64,000 nt of DNA from Gammaproteobacteria bacterium (GCA_009846005.1 VXYL01000091.1:34254-98253), one strand, 5' to 3'. Shown: positions 54,625 through 63,303, counted from the first letter of the stretch. A program made the numbers and translations. Notes: a model not told the origin generated them from the letters alone.

Positions 54625-55413
54625 TCACCGACGTACGACGATATCTTGGCTATGGAGGCGATTGAGCGTTGCCAGGCCGGTCTCGGCAACGCGTTCGGGA
54701 GACGCGTCGATCTCCTCGGCGATGAGACCGAAGGCGTCCTGGCAGGTGCGCTTCTCGTTGATCAACTTCAGCAGGCGAATGGTGGTGGCATTGGATGCCG
54801 TGAAACGCACGCGATGTTCGCGGTCGCGCCAGCCGATTAACCAAGTCGGGGTGTCGGGGGTATCGGTTGGCTGATAGTCGGACCCGATTCGGCGAACCGG
54901 ATAGGCGTAACGTAGCGGCCACGCCAAGGGCGATAGGGCCAGTGCGTCCTCGACGCGAACGGGTTCGTCGTCGAACTCGCAATCGGCATCGGGTGCGAGG
55001 TCCAAGGCCATCTCCACCCATTCGTAGTGGCACAACTCCAAAGCGAATGGCGGTATCGGCGGATTCCCGGACGCGGCGCGCGGGCGCTTCATGCGCTCGT
55101 CGAGGTACTGCATGAACTCCTCGCAGATCTGGGTGAAGTACGGTGACTCGGCGCGATGCTCCCGTATGAAATCCCGCACTAGGAGGTACCAGTGCTCGTC
55201 GCTCGTGATCTCGCGGAATACGCCGAAGGTCTTGGCGATGAACGACTCGATGTTGTTGTAGAACAAGCCGGCGTAGATGCGCATCCGGCGTTCCTCGATG
55301 CCGGGCGGCATCGGATTGTGGTCGGGATCCCGGATGTAGGCGGCGAAACTGGCTTGGATATCCTGGAACGGCAGGAGTTTCGGAGGCGTCGCCACGATCA
55401 CGTCAGGCAACAC
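54625..55413 (-). CDS. hvfC: HvfC/BufC-type RiPP maturation protein (DUF2063)
   Basis: A 262-aa partner of the DUF692 oxidase. The N-terminal DUF2063 domain is clear: [64 protein letters not shown] beta-rich C-terminal domain follows ([33 protein letters not shown]). In characterised relatives this protein binds the precursor leader and presents it to the oxidase. It overlaps hvfB by 11 bases (its start at 55413 precedes the hvfB stop), implying translational coupling. No DoxX-type hvfD follows. Confidence 0.9.
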   Translation of the reverse strand: MLPDVIVATPPKLLPFQDIQASFAAYIRDPDHNPMPPGIEERRMRIYAGLFYNNIESFIAKTFGVFREITSDEHWYLLVRDFIREHRAESPYFTQICEEFMQYLDERMKRPRAASGNPPIPPFALELCHYEWVEMALDLAPDADCEFDDEPVRVEDALALSPLAWPLRYAYPVRRIGSDYQPTDTPDTPTWLIGWRDREHRVRFTASNATTIRLLKLINEKRTCQDAFGLIAEEIDASPERVAETGLATLNRLHSQDIVVRR

Positions 55414-56239
55414 ACGCCTGCAGATCCCGGATGGTCCCGACTTCGCCCATCAGCTTTCCGATCGGCGGAAAGTTGAAATCGCGCTCCAGCAACGTCGGAC
55501 GATTCCCGTAGAGTTCGTAGGCTTCCCGGAGGAGCGCCCAGACGGGATCGATGACCGTTGCGGCGTGGGTGTCGATGCGCAGGTCCTCGGCTTCACGGTA
55601 GTGGCCGGCGACATGGAAATACGCGGCGCGGTCCCCCGGAAGACCAGCAAGAAACGCGGACGGGTCGTACCCGAAGTTGATGCTGTTGACGTAGATGTTG
55701 TTCACGTCCAGCAGCAACAGGCAGTCCGCTTCGTCGATCACCGCGTTGATGAATTCGAGCTCCGACATGGTATGGCCGGCTGGCTGCGGCGCGGCGTAGT
55801 ACGAGACGTTCTCGACCCCCATCTGGCGCTCCAGAACGTCTTGTACGCGCCGAATGCGCTTCGCGACGTAGCGGACCGCATCGTCGGTGAACGGGATGGG
55901 CATCAGGTCGTAGAGATGCCCGGTGTCGCTGCACGCCGATAGGTGTTCGGTGTAGAACCGTACCTCGTGGTCATCCAGGAAGGCCTTGATCGCGGAGAGA
56001 AGATCCATGTCCAGCGGAGATGGTCCGCCGAGCGATAGCGACAGGCCATGACAGACGAACGGGAACCGTTCCGTGTAGCCACGAAAGCGATGACCGAAAC
56101 GGCCCCCGACCTCGATCCAGTTCTCGGGAGCCACTTCCATGAAGTCGACATGGGAGGCGACGAGTTCGGCGTTCTCGTCGAGCGTCTTCATGTACCCACG
56201 GCGCAAGCCAAGGCCCGCGCCAGCTAGGTTGGCGGGCAT
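55403..56239 (-). CDS. hvfB: HvfB/BufB-type multinuclear iron oxidase (MNIO, DUF692)
   Basis: A 278-aa TIM-barrel oxidase. Conserved metal-ligand blocks are [60 protein letters not shown] and [11 protein letters not shown]. The family (MbnB, HvfB, BufB) uses two or three irons and O2 to turn Cys residues of a precursor peptide into oxazolone/thioamide or thiooxazole-type copper ligands. The N-terminus [17 protein letters not shown] is typical. It lies 132 bases after the precursor gene, with a strong hairpin between, and overlaps hvfC. Confidence 0.94.
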   Translation of the reverse strand: MPANLAGAGLGLRRGYMKTLDENAELVASHVDFMEVAPENWIEVGGRFGHRFRGYTERFPFVCHGLSLSLGGPSPLDMDLLSAIKAFLDDHEVRFYTEHLSACSDTGHLYDLMPIPFTDDAVRYVAKRIRRVQDVLERQMGVENVSYYAAPQPAGHTMSELEFINAVIDEADCLLLLDVNNIYVNSINFGYDPSAFLAGLPGDRAAYFHVAGHYREAEDLRIDTHAATVIDPVWALLREAYELYGNRPTLLERDFNFPPIGKLMGEVGTIRDLQACVA

Positions 56240-56315
56240 GTCGATGGTCCGCGTCAGTCAGACTATTCGCCGGAACCTAGAGACTCCCAGCGCATCCGCG
56301 AATAGCAGGGTGGTT

Positions 56316-56353
56316 CAACCGGACCGCATGCCCGCGTGGCGGGCATCCGGTTG
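56316..56353 (-). terminator. Strong hairpin between hvfA and hvfB
   Basis: Eighteen bases after the hvfA stop, an inner perfect 8-base stem (ATGCCCGC/GCGGGCAT, 3-base loop) extends through an outer perfect 7-base stem (CAACCGG/CCGGTTG) with a 5-base bulge on one arm. No T-run follows in the hvf direction, so it is more likely a partial attenuator or an mRNA-stabilising/processing structure than a full intrinsic terminator. It would favour high precursor and low enzyme levels. Confidence 0.6.
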
Positions 56354-56371
56354 ATTCCCGTCGTGCAGCGG

Positions 56372-56686
56372 CTACTCCTCCTCGGACTCTTCTTCCTCGC
56401 CTTCGGACTCGCCCTCGCCGCACTTGCCCTCGCCGCACTTGCCTTCGTCGTCGCCCTTCTTGCCCTCGCCGCACTTGCCTTCGCCGCACTTGCCTTCGTC
56501 TTCGCCCTTCTTGTCTTTGTCCTCGCCACAGCCGCCTTCCTTGTGGCTCGTTTCGAGAACGACGGCTTCCTCGAGCAGGCTGGACTCAAAGGGGTCGGCT
56601 TCGTCGGCGATGGCGTTGGCCGCGAACGAAGTAGCGAAGGCCGCACCAACGGCTGCGGCGATCGGCTTCATCTTTCGGTTCAACAT
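56372..56686 (-). CDS. hvfA: HvfA-type RiPP precursor with four EGKCG motifs
   Basis: A 104-aa exported precursor peptide. Residues 1-27 are a signal peptide (KMKPIAAAVGAAFATSFAANAIA). A leader follows (DEADPFESSLLEEAVVLETS), then a low-complexity core with five Cys (53, 67, 72, 84, 89). EGKCG occurs at 64-68, 69-73, 81-85 and 86-90; the first Cys is in GGCG. The tail is Glu/Ser-rich (GESEGEEEESEEE). Bufferin/HvfA precursors have exactly this layout, and their Cys are modified to bind copper. GGAG 7 bases before the ATG gives a good ribosome site. A plus-strand frame through the same DNA is a compositional shadow. Confidence 0.93.
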   Translation of the reverse strand: MLNRKMKPIAAAVGAAFATSFAANAIADEADPFESSLLEEAVVLETSHKEGGCGEDKDKKGEDEGKCGEGKCGEGKKGDDEGKCGEGKCGEGESEGEEEESEEE

Positions 56687-56732
56687 CTCTCTCTCCTATT
56701 CCTCTTGTGGATGGCCGGATTGGCCTGGAACT

Positions 56733-56760
56733 TAAGACCACCGCCGACCCGTTCGGTTCC
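56733..56760 (-). promoter_or_regulatory. Possible ECF-sigma promoter for hvfABC
   Basis: On the minus strand GGAAC (56760-56756) and TCTTA (56737-56733) are separated by 18 bases, the geometry of sigma-E/ECF promoters (GGAACTT-N16-TCTRA type). The -10 lies 47 bases before the hvfA ATG. A separate TATACT also occurs nearby at 56769-56764. ECF control would fit metal-stress induction, but this is inferred from two short motifs. Confidence 0.4.
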
Positions 56761-56822
56761 GCGAGTATACACATCGGCCTTCACGGCGCTACCAACCCCA
56801 TGCATCGAAATGGTCGCCTTTT

Positions 56823-59800
56823 TCACGGCACCTGAAGCAATGCCGTCGCGGCGTCGAAACGTCGTGCAAGGCGCTTCTCGGAGACCTTTTCCCGGGTGCC
56901 GATTCGCTGCGCGAACGTCGCGACGCGAAACTCCTCGACGAGGAACCGAAGCGCCGTGACGGTTTCCGGGAATCCATCCCCGGCGCGTTCCTTGACCTCC
57001 GTCAATCGTCGTTCCCAGACTGCGACCTTCTCGATACCCGCACGGTCGCGTTCGACCCTGCCGTGCAGATTCTGGAGCCGTTGCGCCATGGCGTCGAGGT
57101 ACCGGGGCAGGTCCGGGAGATGCCGCCGGGGCGTCGTGCGGAGGAAATCCGGCCCGACGAGGGTCTCGAGCTGGTGGGTCATGTCCTCGCGGCTCACCGC
57201 GAACGCCGCGGATGACAGTCCATCGATTGCGCTCGCGACGGCGGCGCGCCTGGCAAGAATGTGCCGCGCGTGGGCGATGATCTCGAAGAAGGTTTCATGT
57301 ACGGCGGCCCCACCAGCCTCGACGCGCACGTTGAATCCGGCTTCGGTCTGCGGGAGTTCCGATCCGTCGAAACAGGCGAACCAGAATGCTGTCCCGACGA
57401 GCTCGTTTGCGAAAGCGGCCGGGCTCCCCAAGGGCGCGAAGTGCATCATCAAGGTGCCGTCGTGCTCCGCCTCGCGGCGAAGCTCGCGGGCGGTTCGGGG
57501 TTCGGCCAGCAACGCCAGTCGGGTGTAGCCATCCCGGTTCAGCGCCCAGCGGCCTTGGGGCGTGGTGCGCACCAAGAGATCGACACTGTTTCCGCGGTCG
57601 ACCAACACCGGGTACACAACACCGTGGTCGGGGTCGCCCTTGAGCACAAGGGAATCCGGCAGCCCGGACCTCGGGAACTCGGTCAATCCGCGGCGCTCGA
57701 CCGACTGCCGCACCCCGGCGGTGAGGTTGCGCGCCACGTGGACCTGGTGACGTGCGCGCAACGCATCGGCATCTCGATCCTGGTCCAGGATCCTGCCCCG
57801 GGAATCGCGCAGTTGCACGTTCATGCGCAAATGCCCGGGCAAGTTGTCAAGACGCCATGCCTCGCGGGGAACGTCGACGCCGCGACACGCCCGCACGGTG
57901 GCCGACAGCGCGTCGGCAAGACTCCCGCGACGGTAGACCCCCGGCTCGCGCAGCCGTTCCTGCACGGCGTGGATGGTCTCGCCCAGCGGCGCAAGCCGAC
58001 GCCGCAAGGACTTGGGCAACGCCTTTCCCAACGCTAGGCATTTCTCCTCGAAGAACCCGGGCACGAGCCAATCCAAGGTGTTTCGATTCACGTGCACGAG
58101 CAGATCGGACTTGATCCGGAGGGACACCCCGTCGTCGGGCTCGCCGGGAGCGAACTTGTAGGCGATGGGCGCCTCCGTCTCGTCCACGCGCAGGCGTGTG
58201 GGGAAGTCCCGTTCATCGGATGTCGGCGCGGCGTCGTCAACCAGGTCGGTCTCGGTCATGTAGAACCTGGCGAGCTCATCGGCGTTTGCCGCCCGGACAA
58301 AGGCGTTGAAGGCGGAGATCGAGCAGACATCCTCTGGCAGGCGGTCGAAGTAGAACCCGGCGCGCTTTCTCTCGGATGCCATGGTACCCACGCGCCTTTG
58401 CCTGGCGAGGCGTTCGTCGAGTTCGGCGATCAGCCGGGTGTTGCGGACGACGAAGGGCGCTTCGACTCGCTCATCGTGTTGAGCGAGTGCTGCAAGGGCG
58501 AAGATCTCCCGGGCGGCCCGCCGATCGACCTCGGCAGCACGTTTGGGTCGCTGGCCGACGATCACCAATCCATATAGCGTAACTTGCTCGCGCACCATCG
58601 CTTCGCCCCGTTTCGAGTCCCACCGGGGTTCCGAATAGCTGCGCTTGACCAAGTGCGGTGCCGCATGCTCGATCCATGAAGGGGTAACCGCCGCCACGCA
58701 CCTCGCATAGGTGCGTCCGGTGACACTTATCTCCGCCGCGACGACCCACTTCGGTGGGGACTGGCTCAAAGTCGAGCCCGGGAACAAGGCGAAGCGCAAG
58801 CCCCTCGCGCCGTCGTACTCACTGCGGCGTCTCCTCGCACCAGCCCCGCTGTTGCGCTGGCCTCGTCCGTCGGGCTCCGCCTTGCAGCCGATGAAACCGA
58901 GCGACCCGGCGAGGAGCGCACGATGGATCGCGGTACGCTTCGCGGGCTTGTCGTTGACGCGCATGCCGAGCCCGCGGCACGCGAGCAGCAATTGTCGGTG
59001 CAGCGACCGCCATTCGCGGATGCGGCTCGGACTGAGGAACCGCTTCTGCAACAGACGGTGGAACGACGCCCGGGTGTGGTCCTGGCGGGTCTCGTCGATC
59101 CACCTCCATAGATTGACGTAGGCGAGGAAGTCGGACGCCTTGTCCGCGAAGGTGGCGTGGGCCCGGTCCGCAGCGTCCCTGCGGTCCAGGGGGCGTAGAC
59201 GCGGATCCTGGGACGCGAGCGCTGCGACGATCACCAGCACTTCCGCCAGGGATCCGCGCGTGTGGGCCTCGATGAGCATCCTTGCCAGCCGTGGATCCAC
59301 CGGGAGTCTGGCCATCGTCCGTCCGCGTTCGGTCAAGCGGTCTCCCTCAAGGGCTTGGAGTTCGTGCAGGAGACCCATCGCGTCACGTATGGCGCGGGGG
59401 TTCGGCGGATCGATGAAGGGGAAGGACTCGATGTCGCCGAGGCCGAATGCGCGCATGGCAAGCACGACCGCAGCGAGGTTGGTCCTGACAATCTCGGGAT
59501 CGGTGTAGGCGGGCCGGGACTCGAAGTCCGCCTCGCTGCAAAGTCGATAGCAGACGCCGGGTGCGATGCGTCCGCAACGCCCGGTGCGCTGCCTCGCGCT
59601 CGCCTGGGAGATGGGTTCGATCGGCAACTGCTGCAGCTTGGCCCGGTAGCTGTAGCGGCTGATCCTGGCGAAGCCGGGGTCGATCACGAAACCGATGTTG
59701 GGCACCGTGATGCTGGTCTCGGCCACGTTGGTGGCTAGAACGACGCGTTGCCGACCGCCCGGGTCGAACACCCGCCGCTGCTCCCGCTCGGGCAGCCGGG

Positions 59801-60602
59801 CGTACAGGGGCATGATCTCGAAACGATCGTGGAATTCCCGCCTCAGCAAGTGCGTCGTCTCGAAGATCTCGCGTTCGCCGGATTGGAACACCAGCACATC
59901 CCGGGCGGAGCCCGCCGGCGATCGCGCGTCGATGTCGCGAAGGCAGTCGACGATGCCCTGCTCGGATTCATCCGTGGGCCGATAGAGCACCTCGACGGGA
60001 TAGCCGCGTCCGGACACTTCAAACACCGGGGCGCCGCGAAAGTGCTTGGCGAAGGCATCGACGTCGATGGTCGCGCTGGTGACGATGACCTTGAGATCGT
60101 CGCGGCGATCAAGCAGCCGGCGCAGATAACCGAGAATGAAGTCGACATTGAGACTCCGCTCATGGGCCTCGTCCACGATCACGCACTCGTAGCGGGTGAG
60201 GCCTCGGTCGCGTTGTATGTCGTTCAGCAGGAGGCCGTCGGTCATCACCTTGACGCGCGTAGCCGGGGACACGCGTTCGCTGAACCGCACGGCGTAGCCG
60301 ACCTCGGCACCCAGCTCGACACCGAGTTCGGACGCTATCCGCGCCGCCACCGTGCGCGCCGCCAAACGTCGCGGCTGGGTGTGGGCAATCTGCCCCTGAA
60401 CGCCTAGCCCCGCCGCCAGGCACGCCTTGGGAAGCTGCGTGGTTTTTCCGGATCCCGTCTCCCCCGCCACGATCAGCACGGGATGGCGGCGCAGATGCCG
60501 GACGATGTCGCCGATCCTCGACGTAATCGGCAACGCGTCGGGAAAGCCGAGCGTCGCGCGGCCCCCGATCGAAAGTTGCGATGTCAATGGCAGTTGCGCC
60601 AC
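56823..60602 (-). CDS. hrpA: ATP-dependent RNA helicase HrpA
   Basis: A 1259-aa DEAH-box helicase, normal for HrpA (about 1300 aa). Walker A is AGETGSGKTTQ (residues 46-56) and motif II is VIVDEAHERSLN. TSATIDVDAFAKHF (motif III) and RQRTGRCGRIAPGVCYRL (motif VI) follow, then the HA2/OB regions and the long C-terminal DUF3418 domain (YKFAPGEPDDGVSLRI onward). HrpA unwinds mRNA and acts on stalled ribosomes in E. coli. The start is GTG 60602. It is followed on the same strand by hvfA but separated by 136 bases containing a promoter candidate. Confidence 0.95.
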   Translation of the reverse strand: MAQLPLTSQLSIGGRATLGFPDALPITSRIGDIVRHLRRHPVLIVAGETGSGKTTQLPKACLAAGLGVQGQIAHTQPRRLAARTVAARIASELGVELGAEVGYAVRFSERVSPATRVKVMTDGLLLNDIQRDRGLTRYECVIVDEAHERSLNVDFILGYLRRLLDRRDDLKVIVTSATIDVDAFAKHFRGAPVFEVSGRGYPVEVLYRPTDESEQGIVDCLRDIDARSPAGSARDVLVFQSGEREIFETTHLLRREFHDRFEIMPLYARLPEREQRRVFDPGGRQRVVLATNVAETSITVPNIGFVIDPGFARISRYSYRAKLQQLPIEPISQASARQRTGRCGRIAPGVCYRLCSEADFESRPAYTDPEIVRTNLAAVVLAMRAFGLGDIESFPFIDPPNPRAIRDAMGLLHELQALEGDRLTERGRTMARLPVDPRLARMLIEAHTRGSLAEVLVIVAALASQDPRLRPLDRRDAADRAHATFADKASDFLAYVNLWRWIDETRQDHTRASFHRLLQKRFLSPSRIREWRSLHRQLLLACRGLGMRVNDKPAKRTAIHRALLAGSLGFIGCKAEPDGRGQRNSGAGARRRRSEYDGARGLRFALFPGSTLSQSPPKWVVAAEISVTGRTYARCVAAVTPSWIEHAAPHLVKRSYSEPRWDSKRGEAMVREQVTLYGLVIVGQRPKRAAEVDRRAAREIFALAALAQHDERVEAPFVVRNTRLIAELDERLARQRRVGTMASERKRAGFYFDRLPEDVCSISAFNAFVRAANADELARFYMTETDLVDDAAPTSDERDFPTRLRVDETEAPIAYKFAPGEPDDGVSLRIKSDLLVHVNRNTLDWLVPGFFEEKCLALGKALPKSLRRRLAPLGETIHAVQERLREPGVYRRGSLADALSATVRACRGVDVPREAWRLDNLPGHLRMNVQLRDSRGRILDQDRDADALRARHQVHVARNLTAGVRQSVERRGLTEFPRSGLPDSLVLKGDPDHGVVYPVLVDRGNSVDLLVRTTPQGRWALNRDGYTRLALLAEPRTARELRREAEHDGTLMMHFAPLGSPAAFANELVGTAFWFACFDGSELPQTEAGFNVRVEAGGAAVHETFFEIIAHARHILARRAAVASAIDGLSSAAFAVSREDMTHQLETLVGPDFLRTTPRRHLPDLPRYLDAMAQRLQNLHGRVERDRAGIEKVAVWERRLTEVKERAGDGFPETVTALRFLVEEFRVATFAQRIGTREKVSEKRLARRFDAATALLQVP

Positions 60603-60724
60603 CCAGTGCCTCGAAGACTTGCTGTGACTGAACGCCGGAGGAGCGTAAGTGACCAGAGATCATTCTTGTAGGGGCGGGCTTCTTCGTACCCCAATCGCTT
60701 GGCATGCCCATCTTGCCCGAGTTC

Positions 60725-60865
60725 CCGGAATTCCGGACATACGCGACACCGGTCCTACACGGTGCCGCAGGATCCCGGAATTCCGGACACACACGTCACC
60801 GGTCCTACACGGAATTCCGGACATACACGGAATTCCGGACACACGCGACTCCAGTCCTACACGGC
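60725..60865 (+). repeat. Cluster of REP-like repeats upstream of the RAYT gene
   Basis: Three full and one partial copies of a unit beginning GGAATTCCGGAC, followed by AYACRCGACACCGGTCCTACACGG, occur in direct order: about 60727-60762, 60777-60812, a short copy 60812-60828, and 60829-60864. The head CCGGAATTCCGG is itself palindromic. They fill the 361-base gap between hrpA and a REP-associated transposase gene, the usual setting for REP elements. A GTAGGGGCGGG element sits just before them at 60668-60678. Confidence 0.7.
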
Positions 60866-60963
60866 ACCCGGCGGGAACCGGACGGACATCCAAGACGGTT
60901 TCCTACGGCAACCATGTCGAACGGCTGTAACGCCCGCGGTCCCGCCCGGGGGATCATTGGCGC

Positions 60964-61422
60964 ATGGCTACCCCGCGACATCTGCTGGTCGATCCCGTGA
61001 ACGAGTGCGACTACCACCTCGTGTCGCGTTGCGTCCGCCGCGCCTTCCTGTGCGGCGTCGACGATCACGACGGCCGCGACTACTCCCACCGCCGCGGTTG
61101 GCTCGTCGAGCGCATGAGGCAGCTGGCGCCCCGTTTCGCCGTCGACATCTACGCCTACACGGTGCTCAGCAACCACTTCCACCTGGTGCTCCGCCACGAC
61201 CCGCTCGCCCACCGCGACTGGAGCGACGAGGAGGTGGCGTGGCGGTGGTTCGAGGCGTTCCCGCCCTCCGAAAAGGGTGCCGTCGTCGAGGAACTCAAGC
61301 CCGAACGCCGCGAACTCATGCTGGGCGACCCGAAACGCGTGGCGCGCGCCCGCTGCACGCTGGGGTCGATGTCGCACTTCATGAAGCACCTGCGGATCAC
61401 ACTGCTATCCGCGGCACTGTGA
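60964..61422 (+). pseudogene. Truncated REP-associated tyrosine transposase (RAYT, IS200-like)
   Basis: A 152-aa remnant of an IS200/IS605-like HUH transposase. MATPRHLLVDPVNECDYHLVSR opens the fold, and the metal motif is SNHFHLVLRHDP. The catalytic Tyr region should follow FMKHL, but after residue about 143 the frame turns into RITLLSAAL and stops. Full-length relatives continue for over 100 residues (typically QPIARRAN... GHFFE.RF). The C-terminal half is absent in all frames downstream, so it is a deletion rather than a simple frameshift. It is probably inactive. Neighbouring REP-like repeats are its expected substrate. Confidence 0.82.
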
Positions 61423-61845
61423 ACGAAGTTAAGACATTGGTTTTTCTTGATTTATTACGTTGGTCCAGTTGAACATCGCGTCGTTCCGACTTCAGCCGTT
61501 ACAACAAATTTGCAACTTTTCCGCGTTGCGTTCCCCCGCGGCACCTTCCTGAGTCCCCGAGGAATCGCCTGCGCAGGCGGCAAGCGGCGAACTCTTGAAC
61601 GCCGGTCTGGGTCAAGTCGGACGGAGACCCGCCAAGATCGCTATTGGACCCCGAAAACGGTCAACGCAACCTTGTCCTCCTCCGTCGGCCTTGGCCGTTC
61701 CAATACCGAACCCTCACCTCCCGGCCTTGTGCGAAGAACCAGCGAATCAGCTGGGTAACGGCTCACTCTCTTTGCGACCCCCTTGACTCGCTCCCGTGCG
61801 GCCCCATCTCGAACACTCTCGAGAGAAGGCAGGAGGGTCTAGGCA
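61423..61845 (+). other. 423-base gap without a recognisable gene
   Basis: The first 100 bases are unusually AT-rich (TTTTTCTTGATTTATTACG near 61441), where the transposase sequence breaks off, and look like a foreign junction. A small palindrome CGCCTGCGCAGGCG lies at about 61567-61580. GAGAGAAGGCAGGAGGG near the end (61821-61837) would serve as ribosome site for the next gene. No tRNA or transposase remnant was found. Confidence 0.5.
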
Positions 61846-63036
61846 ATGACGGCGGAAGTTGCGATCGCCAACAAAACGGCTGTAGTCATGGCCGCGGACA
61901 ATGCGGTAACTCGAGCATCGAAGGTCCACTCACGACAAAAACTGTTCCCGCTCGTCCGCGAGGAAAATGCAGTCGGCGTGATGTTCTGCCAGAACGTCGC
62001 GTTCATGGGGGTTCCTTGGGGGACGATCATTGCCATGTACCGCCAGGCACACGGTGGCAACCCAAGACCTACGGTTCAAAACTACGCGCGAGATTTTCTC
62101 GACTACATCGCCAAAGAACCGTTCTGCACGGAAGCCTCAGAACAAGCGAATGTTGACCGCATCGTGCAGCCAGTCCTGGCTCGCATCAGGGCAAAGGCGT
62201 CGGAGCTATTCCAGACCTCCGAGAACATGCAAGCGGCGCTGCATCGGGCTTTGAGCGGGTGGCTGGATCATGTTGCCGAAATGGCACCCTCTCCCTCGAT
62301 GGAGTCCGTCGCGGCCAACGAGATCTCGGCACGGGTGAAGGACTCATTGGGTGACTTGGCAGCCAGGGTCTTCGTCGGGTACGACCTCGGGGCTCACGAG
62401 CGAGAGTTGCTAGCGCAAGTCGTTGAACATTCCCTTAAATGCAAACCGATGAGCCCCCTGCATCCACACTTTTCAGGCCTGGTGTTCGCGGGATTTGGGG
62501 AAGACGAGATCTTCCCATCGCTGGTGTGCGCTACCACCCAAGGGTTGGTGTGCGGACGACACAAGCACCACATCGACGTCTACCGGGGTGTAGAGAGGCA
62601 CGGTCCTTTCATAGAGGCCTACGCCCAGCATGCGATGGTGCACCGACTCATCGACGGGTTAGACCCGGCGATCGTCGAACACCTGCGTCAAACGCTAGGG
62701 CGCGCCATGCACCGTCTCGTGTCCGATGTGTTGGACTCGTTCCTCAACACCGACATCAACTACGCGGTCATCCGGCCAGCGATCGAAGAGCATGTGGCTC
62801 GACACCTTGACGACCTCGCCGGATTCTGCGGGAAGGAGTTCGCGAAGCCGATCCTCGACAACCTGGAGGGACTATCGAAACAGGAACTAGCGGACATGGC
62901 CGAGGCTTTCGTGAGCATCACCGCCCTCAAGTCACGTGTTGCGGACCCCGTGCAATCGGTCGGGGGTCCCATTGATGTCGCCGTTATCACGAAAGGCGAA
63001 GGGTTCATCTGGGCGAAGCGCAAGAACGACGCATAG
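61846..63036 (+). CDS. Proteasome/HslV-like Ntn-hydrolase-fold protein of unknown function
   Basis: A 396-aa protein. Its N-terminus aligns without gaps to HslV over the first 21 residues. Thr2 (N-terminal after Met removal), Asp18 (VVMAADNAVT) and Lys32 (RQKLFPL) fall at or near the Thr1/Asp17/Lys33 catalytic positions. NAVGVMFCQNVAFMGVPWGTII then matches the following strand and helix of the fold. The last 170 residues are helical (HMVHRLIDGLDPAIVEHLRQ, PILDNLEGLSKQELADMAEA) and have no HslV counterpart. No ATPase partner is adjacent. Relatives starting with 'NK.AV..AADSAVT' exist as unnamed proteins. Peptidase activity is an inference. Confidence 0.6.
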   Translation: MTAEVAIANKTAVVMAADNAVTRASKVHSRQKLFPLVREENAVGVMFCQNVAFMGVPWGTIIAMYRQAHGGNPRPTVQNYARDFLDYIAKEPFCTEASEQANVDRIVQPVLARIRAKASELFQTSENMQAALHRALSGWLDHVAEMAPSPSMESVAANEISARVKDSLGDLAARVFVGYDLGAHERELLAQVVEHSLKCKPMSPLHPHFSGLVFAGFGEDEIFPSLVCATTQGLVCGRHKHHIDVYRGVERHGPFIEAYAQHAMVHRLIDGLDPAIVEHLRQTLGRAMHRLVSDVLDSFLNTDINYAVIRPAIEEHVARHLDDLAGFCGKEFAKPILDNLEGLSKQELADMAEAFVSITALKSRVADPVQSVGGPIDVAVITKGEGFIWAKRKNDA

Positions 63037-63123
63037 CACAGCCCAGACATCCCCACACCGGTGGCGAGATCGCGGTCGAGCAGTTGGGGCCAGGGCATCC
63101 GGTGCCGTCGACATCATCCGTCT

Positions 63124-63303
63124 TCAGACCGCCGTCCTCTCTGCGTGAGGTCGATCACCACCACTTCGATGGCTTCCACGTCCTCTTTTCGCGCTCGGCG
63201 GCAGCGGCTCCCCGAGGATCTCCTCGATGTTCGCGTGCGACAGCGTGCAGGCGCCGCCCCGCCGCTTGCCGAGGAAGTCGCCCAGGGGATCGTATTTCGC
63301 CAC
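63124..63303 (-). pseudogene. Small DUF7662-like gene, C-terminus apparently lost
   Basis: A 59-codon frame starting GTG 63303, preceded by a strong AAGGAGG four bases upstream. It reads VAKYDPLGDFLGKRRGGACT, then LSHANIEEILGEPLPPSA. This matches the N-terminal half of small proteins with the pattern 'YDPL..FL......LTF.EIE.ILG.PLPPSA'. After PPSA the frame degenerates into Arg/Gly/His-rich sequence. The +1 frame instead gives EDVEAIEVVVIDLT, resembling the family's C-terminal strand, so an internal deletion with frameshift is likely. Confidence 0.45.

Noticed and set aside
56336..56959. Plus-strand hydrophobic protein (repeats of LALAALAF) opposite hvfA
   Set aside because: It is the codon shadow of the EGKCG-repeat precursor; the minus strand has signal peptide, ribosome site and partner genes.
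60725..60865. CRISPR array
   Set aside because: Repeats are irregularly spaced with no constant-length spacers, no cas genes are present, and a RAYT transposase is adjacent.
60699..61472. 257-aa plus-strand reading through the REP repeats and transposase
   Set aside because: Arg/Pro-rich shadow of the RAYT frame; the RAYT motifs are in the other frame.
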